Translations under genes and position numbers: made by a program
NCBI GenBank assembly: GCA_963555705.1
Contig: OY743184.1
Coordinates: 31,382,614 to 31,446,613, forward strand
Direction of reading: 5' to 3'
Length of the DNA: 64,000 nt
Source of the DNA: Ligustrum vulgare
Lineage: Eukaryota > Streptophyta > Magnoliopsida > Lamiales > Oleaceae
The notes under the pieces: model-generated
What the model was told of the DNA's origin: nothing
What the model saw: only the letters and a program-made list of their open reading frames with translations
The model's database searches: none
Shown: positions 58,562 through 64,000 of the stretch, piece after piece
How positions within the stretch are numbered: position 1 is the stretch's first letter
How the letters are laid out: each line of letters begins with the position of its first letter

Positions 58562-61500
58562 CCTAGGCACCGCAATTTAAGATAATGTTAGGAGGTTTAG
58601 TTTATTTGCAATTCTAGTTATTTAGGTTGTTTTATTTTGTTAGCCTATTTATAGGGCTTTATTCAGCATTGTAAAACAACTTTTTATTCTTGAGATTAAT
58701 GATATTGAAGGTGAGATATTCCCTTAATTTTCTTCTTGTTCTCGTCAAACAAATTGAACTTATCAAAGGATTTGACAACCTTTGTGGCGTTCCCCCTTTG
58801 TGGTTCTAATCTCCGCATCGTAACGGATTTTGGGTTTAATATACCCATAGTTCTTGTGTCGTGAGGTCGGGGTTGCATTGTTATCGTCTACTATCTTGGA
58901 TTTTAGAGCTTTCCGGCGTTTAATTCCGCGTGTTCTTGGTGATCCCCATATCGGATCACATCACGATGAGTTGATGAGAATGGTTGATTATGGTAATGGG
59001 GAGTTGTATCCTTGGGGTTTGGATCTGTATAGGTATACATTGAAGTCACTGAAGTCTATGATGACTTCAAGACTTGAGAAAGCAACCAAGGGAAAGAAGC
59101 TATCACCATAGTATAGGCTGAATGGGTTCATGTTGGTCTTTCAGATATGGATATATGAGACAGTGACATACTTAAGCGATAAATTATGTGAGAGGAAAGG
59201 AACCAAATTCCCTTGCATTCTGAATTGGGCTGCATTTGTATTTGATATCGACATTCTTATTTACAACCTAAGTACACAAGAATATAGATGATGAGTTGAT
59301 GAGAATGGTTGATTCTGGAAATGGGGAGTTGTATCCTTGGGGTTTGGATCTGTATAGGTATACATTGAAGTCATTGAAGGCTGTGATGACTTCAAGACTT
59401 GAGAAAGTGACCAAGGGAAAGAAGCTATCACCACAGTATAGACTGAATGGGTTCATGTTGGCCTTTCAGATATGGATATTTGAGCCAGTGACAGAATTAA
59501 GCGGTAAATTAAGTGAGAGGAAAGGAACCAAATTCCATCGCATTTTGAATTGGGCTGCATCTGTCCATGTGAATTCGAGCAACCTTTCCATGGATACATT
59601 CAATGCAAATGAGGTACATATATTTTACATTTTTATGATTTATGAAGTGTTTTTTCTAAACATAAATTACGAAATAGCACTAATGTAATGATTATATATG
59701 AGTTCCATTTACAGATGGAAGTGAGGATTATAGAGCCTACAAAAGAGGAGTTGGCACAAGACTACTGTCAAGATGTATTCCCAAGTGTGCGAAATGATGA
59801 TAGTGAAAAGGAAGGTGATATGATTCAGAAATGCTATCCACCTCAATCCATCCACGTGAATACAACTTCATCATCTCATGAAGATATTGTTAATGTCCCT
59901 GGGACGTCTAGTATGAGTAAGCCACATGAAAAACAGGTATCCAAGCATCAATGTAACGTAATATTTTTGATAATACTTTAGATGATGAGCGGAATAGAAT
60001 GTATGTTACTTGTAATTACTTTTCAACATGCATATGACATCAGGAGTACATAGAGTCAACAGTCGAGCTAAGGAACCGTCTGACTATTCTTGAAGCGAAG
60101 ATGAAACAGATTGAGGACAAACAGATTGTTCAGATGGATGATATTGTAACGAAACAAGGAATACTATCTGATGCACATACTCAATTGAAAATGGAGTTTT
60201 CATCTATGATAAAGGAATTTTCATCAACGATTAAAGAATTGATTCGTTGTATATCAACCAATAAGTGCGTGAGGTGCCGAACGAATGTGCAACCCCCACA
60301 CGATGAGGTAATATGAGTCCAGTTACATATTATTATATTACATTTTGAAAAGTCTAACGCACGGCATATATATGATAAGGCGAGATCTGTTGATGAAGAG
60401 CAAGTCACACCAAAGCCAACTACTCTTAGTGATCCAACTATTGAAAAGCTGGACAAGGCATTGACCCCAATGCTGGATGGTGAGGATGAACTTCCTACAT
60501 TTAGTCTTGGCATTTCTTCATATCAACCCACAAGCAACACTGATCAAGATGAATATTCTTTTTTTTTTCTTCAGAAGAGGTCCTTACTGTCTTGGCCGAA
60601 CAGGAGAGGCTGGCAACTGAGAGATTTAAGAAGTCTGCTATAAAGGTTCATAAACATTATTTTTTGGTTCATTACAAATCTTATTTTTTGTATTTAGAAT
60701 GTTTGATTGTTTCTAATGATTACCATGACTTAACAGATTGGTGTAGAAGACATACGTCCATTAAGCATTGAAGTAGGGGAACATGAGTTATGTAATTCCC
60801 TTTTAATGGAATTAAATATAATAATTTTTCCAATTAATAAGGTCTATGACAACTCATTAATACCGGGATGAATTGTGTCATTTGCTGAACAAAACGTAGA
60901 TGGAAGACAATGATGATTTTGATTAGGCGACACAAGATGTGTACAGAACCCCTGGACATATTGATGAACAAGCTGCCAAGGTAACCCAACTGCATATTAC
61001 ATGACTTGTAATTTCATTTTTTACATGCTTTTTTCCAACTACACACAAGAGGACACAAAAAGTGGCGATGAGGTACCAGTATTAACGGAAGACCTTCATG
61101 AGCATAACCAAGATCAAGTAATTCAAGTAACGTGTAATAATTTTTCACACGATTATAATGGTGTTTTTAATTTGAATGCCAACCATCTATAAGATAACAT
61201 GTACATAATTTGCATATGAATCCCCTGGAGAATGTTCTCGATGGTGATATCATTGAAGATTCTGACACACCAGAGGTGCCTTTGAAGAGGAAAGTAAAGG
61301 TCTCACGCTACAATCAGTCATCATTCATATACAACTCGGCCACTCCAATTGAACGGCCAGTAGAATTACATGACAACCATTCAGCTTTCACTCTGGGTTT
61401 GGAAAGGCCAACTGACGAGGACATAGACCAGTTTTGTGAATGGTTTAAAATTGGTTACAAGAGCAGCAATGTGTAACGTCAAATAACCCTAAACAGTCAT

Positions 61501-62421
61501 TTCAATTTTCATGTCCATATGTTTATATTAGGTATGGAGTGTTATTCATAACATATTATTGATCTATCTACAGAGCGAAGAAGTTTACCAACAGGAAGAT
61601 TAATCCACCCTTGGATCTGGGATTTATGGATTTTGATGACAAATTTTGGTGGTTCTAGTTGTCTCAGCCAAAGAACAACCTTGACGACCCGGTATAGAAA
61701 TGTCTTTTTGAATAAATTAAATTTAAATACATTACAGCAACAGTGAAACGGCTAAATGTATAATGCAGCATATCAATGTGTGCTTCTACCACCTGAGAAA
61801 GATGACAAAGGACTTAACATAAAAGTCTACTACTAGTGATCTGTGCTTTTCTTCCAAGGTAAGAGGTATACAGCCCGCATGGCAGAAGGATAACTCTATC
61901 ATTGCCGACCACTCATCACTTATTAACTACAATTGGTCACCGTATGCCATGCAACATCCCATGGTCAGAGGTCTACTTTGTTTTAATCCCTTTGATGATG
62001 TCCAATCACAAACATTGGCTCCTTGCTGAATTCAATATCAAAGAGAGACAACTCAATGTCTACAACTCAATGCGGCGTAAAATTAAGGATGATGTTGTCC
62101 GGAAAGATTTAAAACCATTTGCGGATATCATTCCATATCTAATGTTCTACAATGGGACGTGGCCGCAAAGTAATGATGGTGGATAGATGATGATGTGATC
62201 CGGAAAAGAAGCTCTAAGAACAATGTTATGATTTGGGACGAATCATCTTAAAGGAAGAGGGGATGATGTGATCCGGAAAAGGCGTCAAAAATAAGAAATC
62301 AAGATACGGGCAATTCAACAATATTCTACATGGAAAAATGAACAAGTTTCGTGTTGGGCTCGAGTCGAGATTCAAATCACGTCAACGGATCAGAAAATCA
62401 GAAAATTGGGTAGAAGATGTG

Positions 62422-62626
62422 TTACGGCCGTAACATTGTTTCTCACGGTCGTAACTTATGGATTTCAAGGCCGCATCACATTCCTCACGGCCGTAAATGA
62501 AAATTGGTATTTTTGTTCAGAAGGAGATTTACGGCCGTAACATCAATCTTCACGACCGTAACTAATATGGTGACATTTTGATCAGAGAAGGACTTACGGC
62601 CGTAAGTCCGACTTTTACGGCCGTAA
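62422..62626. repeat. Paired palindrome array, left arm of foldback (8 copies)
   Basis: Starts are 62422/62443, 62465/62485, 62529/62550 and 62594/62615, with offsets 21, 20, 21 and 21. The copy at 62465 is degenerate (TCAAGGCCGCAT). Confidence 0.93.
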
Positions 62627-62958
62627 GCGGTGCAAATCAGATTTTTTGGGATTTTAGTATTTCAGTTGATTTGTATTTCCTTTATTGGTTTTTAATTCTT
62701 TTTTTAATTTTGGTAATTTTGGTAATTTTAGTTATTTTAGCTATTTTAGCCAAATTAGAATTCTATTAAGAGTCAGTTAGCGATTAGGGTTTATTTTGCC
62801 TATTTATACGCTTTTTTGATTCATTGTAAATTAAGACTTTGATTATTGAATAAACATTTTGAGTGTTTTACTCGTTAAAAAAAAAAGAAATAAAAACCAA
62901 TAAAGGAAATACAAATCAACTGAAATACTAAAATCCCGAAAAATCTAATTTGCACCGC

Positions 62959-63142
62959 TTACGGCCGTAAAAGTCGGACTTACGGCCGTAAGTCCTTCTC
63001 CGATCAAAATGTCACCATATTAGTTACGACCGTGAAGATTGATGTTACGGCCGTAAATCTCCTTCTGAACAAAAATACCAATTTTCATTTACGGCCGTGA
63101 GGAATGTGATGCGGCCGTGAAATCCAAAAGTTACGGCCGTAA
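62959..63142. repeat. Paired palindrome array, right arm of foldback (7 copies)
   Basis: Starts are 62959/62980, 63024/63045, 63089/63109 and a single copy at 63131. The eighth copy is missing together with one 22-base period relative to the left arm. Confidence 0.93.
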
Positions 63143-63373
63143 CGCATCTTCTGCCCAATTTTCTGATTTTCTGATCCGTTGACGTGATTTGAATCTCGAC
63201 TCGAGCCCAACACGAAACTTGTTCATTTTTCCATGTAGAATATTGTTGAATTGCCCGTATCTTGATTTCTCATTTTTGACGCCTTTTCCGGATCACATCA
63301 TCCCCTCTTCCTTTAAGATGATTCGTCCCGAATCATAACATTGTTCTTAGAGATTCTTTTCTGGATCACATCA

Positions 63374-64000
63374 TCCCCTCTTCCTTTAAGATGATTCGTC
63401 CCGAATCATAAAGTTGTTCTTGGCTTGCTTACTTGGTTTAGCCTCGAACCTTCTTCGTATAAGCAATGTTTGATCTTTGACGTTCTCCGAACCTGCTTGA
63501 CTTCTTGTTTTGGCTTGAATTATAGATTTTCCCGTCAAGCCCACCCTGATTCGTACCATTCCCTCCTTCCTTAGGATGATTCGTCCCGAATCATGGCGTT
63601 GTTCTTGAAAAATCAAACTGTACCTCCTGGATCAAAAGGAAAATTGTCGATTCCGTGACATGTATACAATAAATGATGCTCCTCCAATTTGTAGACAAGA
63701 AGGTATTGAAACACGAGGGGAATTGACCAAGGTTGATGTAAATCAAAATTTCATGCACAATAAACCTCCAAGAAAGATTTAAAAAAAATGGGGAGGGAAA
63801 TGTTAGCGTCTTCATGCACAAGGTATGGATCCTTGTACTCATGATAAAAAAACCTCCACAAGGCCCTTCTCGTCGCCTGCAAAAGTCAATATACTTTCTT
63901 GCTCATTCTCTTCTTTTTTCTCAACCACTTCTTCTAATTCTTCACATTCAACCACCTCTTCAATATTTTTATTGAAAAATTCAACATTCAAATGTTGAAC
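63374..64000 (-). mobile_element. Internal region of a minus-strand Ty3/gypsy-like retrotransposon, leaving the window
   Basis: On the minus strand the sequence ends in AAGGAAGAGGGGA, the polypurine tract before the LTR start at 63373. Upstream lie further copies of the block ATGATTCGGGACGAATCATC (about 63391 and 63567). Open but broken frames read VEFFNKNIEEVVECEELEEV and EKKEENEQESILTFAGDEKG at about 64000-63850, an acidic linker as found between gag/protease and RT. No RT or integrase is seen here, so the element is probably internally deleted or its body lies beyond 64000. Confidence 0.6.

Larger units (their letters stand above)
51681..58963 (+). mobile_element. Nearly full-length Ty3/gypsy (chromovirus-like) retrotransposon, 7283 bp, TSD CGATG
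   Basis: The 5' LTR is 51681-52594 and the 3' LTR 58050-58963, both 914 bp, starting TGATGAGTTCCGGAG and ending GGATCACATCA. CGATG flanks both ends (51676-51680, 58964-58968). The primer site TGGTATCAGAGCC starts at 52597, and the polypurine tract AAGGAGGGGA (58040-58049) abuts the 3' LTR. Domain order gag, protease, RT, RNase H, integrase is that of Ty3/gypsy. The integrase frame runs 52 bases into the 3' LTR, a trait known from CRM-type chromoviruses. Stops and frameshifts make it non-autonomous now. Confidence 0.95.
51625..59562 (+). repeat. Tandem exon duplication (325-bp unit) in the DUF1985/Ulp1 gene
   Basis: Unit 1 is 51625-51680 plus 58969-59237, split by the LTR element. Unit 2 is 59238 to about 59562. 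Both run from GTATTTGATATCGACATTCT through GAGTTGATGAGAATGGTTGA to TTGAATTGGGCTGCAT. Unit 1 has an in-frame TAG at 59109 where unit 2 has CAG. Unit 2 continues into the normal exon end at 59613. Confidence 0.9.
50057..62190 (+). pseudogene. DUF1985/Ulp1 (C48) cysteine protease gene, interrupted and truncated
   Basis: A possible first exon starts at 50057 (MMSTRASPIKENRRSGHPNR). The DUF1985 exon begins at 51218 after TTACAG and reads LHAKLNKLQKDLFKCTCFGR, LRVRFGLEEFCLITGLRC and YLISTFLFTTQAHKNIDD to 51680, where an LTR element intervenes. It resumes at 58969 with ELMRMVDYGNGELYPWGLDL. Further exons are 59715-59936 and 60044-60307 (coiled coil), about 60576-60645, 61210-61476 and about 61573-61690 (LDLGFMDFDDKFWW). 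The C48 exon (about 61868-62187) has KHWLLAEFNIKERQLNVYNS, where His is present but the usual Asp of VYDS is Asn. It ends at WPQSNDGG, just before the expected Cys-Gly. Stops (59109, 60926, 61658, 61815) show decay. Such genes are often carried by MULE-type elements or amplified in plant genomes. Confidence 0.75.
62191..63373. repeat. Large inverted repeat (foldback) of LTR sequence, arms about 490-510 bp
   Basis: The left arm (62191 to about 62697) starts TGATGTGATCCGGAAAAG. The right arm (about 62886-63373) is its reverse complement and ends CTGGATCACATCA. Each arm holds an LTR start, its polypurine tract and a palindrome array. The loop (about 62700-62885) has the rest of the LTR promoter and R region: CTATTTATACGC at about 62800, AATAAA at 62849 and an A-run from 62878. 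The arms differ by scattered substitutions and one 22-base deletion. A transcript would form a long hairpin. Confidence 0.9.

Noticed and set aside
60461..60643. Continuous ORF of 60 residues as one exon of the Ulp1 gene
   Set aside because: It reads through a TTTTTTCTTCAG acceptor into the next exon in a wrong frame. The real exon appears to begin at about 60576.

Overview
The window is nuclear DNA of a flowering plant, probably a eudicot. It is AT-rich and dense in LTR retrotransposons, with one spliced multi-exon host gene, DUF1985/Ulp1-type coding sequence, hAT, LINE and copia remnants, and a fossil pararetrovirus. The species cannot be named from the sequence. Most coding sequence is broken transposon or viral sequence. 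The clearest functional host gene is a minus-strand CSC1-like/OSCA (RXW8-type) membrane channel gene.

Layout. 1-1876: 3' part of an Athila/Tat-like LTR. 1877 to about 11.85 kb: an endogenous pararetrovirus (Caulimoviridae) in the order coiled-coil ORF, coat, movement protein plus protease, polymerase, transactivator, promoter/leader, five small ORFs. It carries many in-frame stops, and a 1785-bp hAT element splits the movement protein gene. 11.85-16.5 kb: AT-rich DNA with MITE-like elements. 16.9-18.3 kb: a solo LTR with a 5-bp target duplication. 18.9-23.3 kb: a deleted Athila-type element. 23.5-28.0 kb: tandem, LTR-sharing remnants of a small Ty3/gypsy family. 28.9-30.2 kb: a second Athila/Tat-like LTR. 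30.9-43.2 kb: the OSCA gene, ten recognised exons plus a possible last exon, with a copia element, a LINE fragment and a MITE in its introns. 46.0-49.6 kb: a Ty3/gypsy element reduced to gag and protease between its LTRs. 50.0-62.2 kb: a decayed DUF1985/Ulp1 (C48) protease gene with a tandem exon duplication, interrupted by a nearly full-length Ty3/gypsy element (51681-58963, 914-bp LTRs, TSD CGATG) and cut off just before its catalytic cysteine. 62.2-64 kb: a 1.2-kb inverted repeat made of LTR sequence, continuing into a minus-strand retrotransposon that leaves the window.

The most unusual feature is a 12-bp palindrome, TTACGGCCGTAA, present in about 55 copies in seven arrays. The arrays lie only in LTRs, upstream of the likely TATA box, and the copies are grouped in pairs. 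Members of a pair start 20-22 bp apart, exactly 21 bp in all ten pairs of the 914-bp LTRs, which is two helical turns. The arrays occur in chromovirus-like LTRs with an initiator-Met primer site and in a different-looking Athila/Tat-like solo LTR. I do not know a described system that matches this. A shared protein-binding platform in retrotransposon promoters is the simplest hypothesis.

The second notable system is the pararetrovirus. It encodes two separate retropepsin-like domains (one at the end of the movement-protein ORF, one at the start of the polymerase ORF) and a pair of tandem paralogous small proteins. All eight premature stops I found in it can be explained by single C-to-T or G-to-A transitions.
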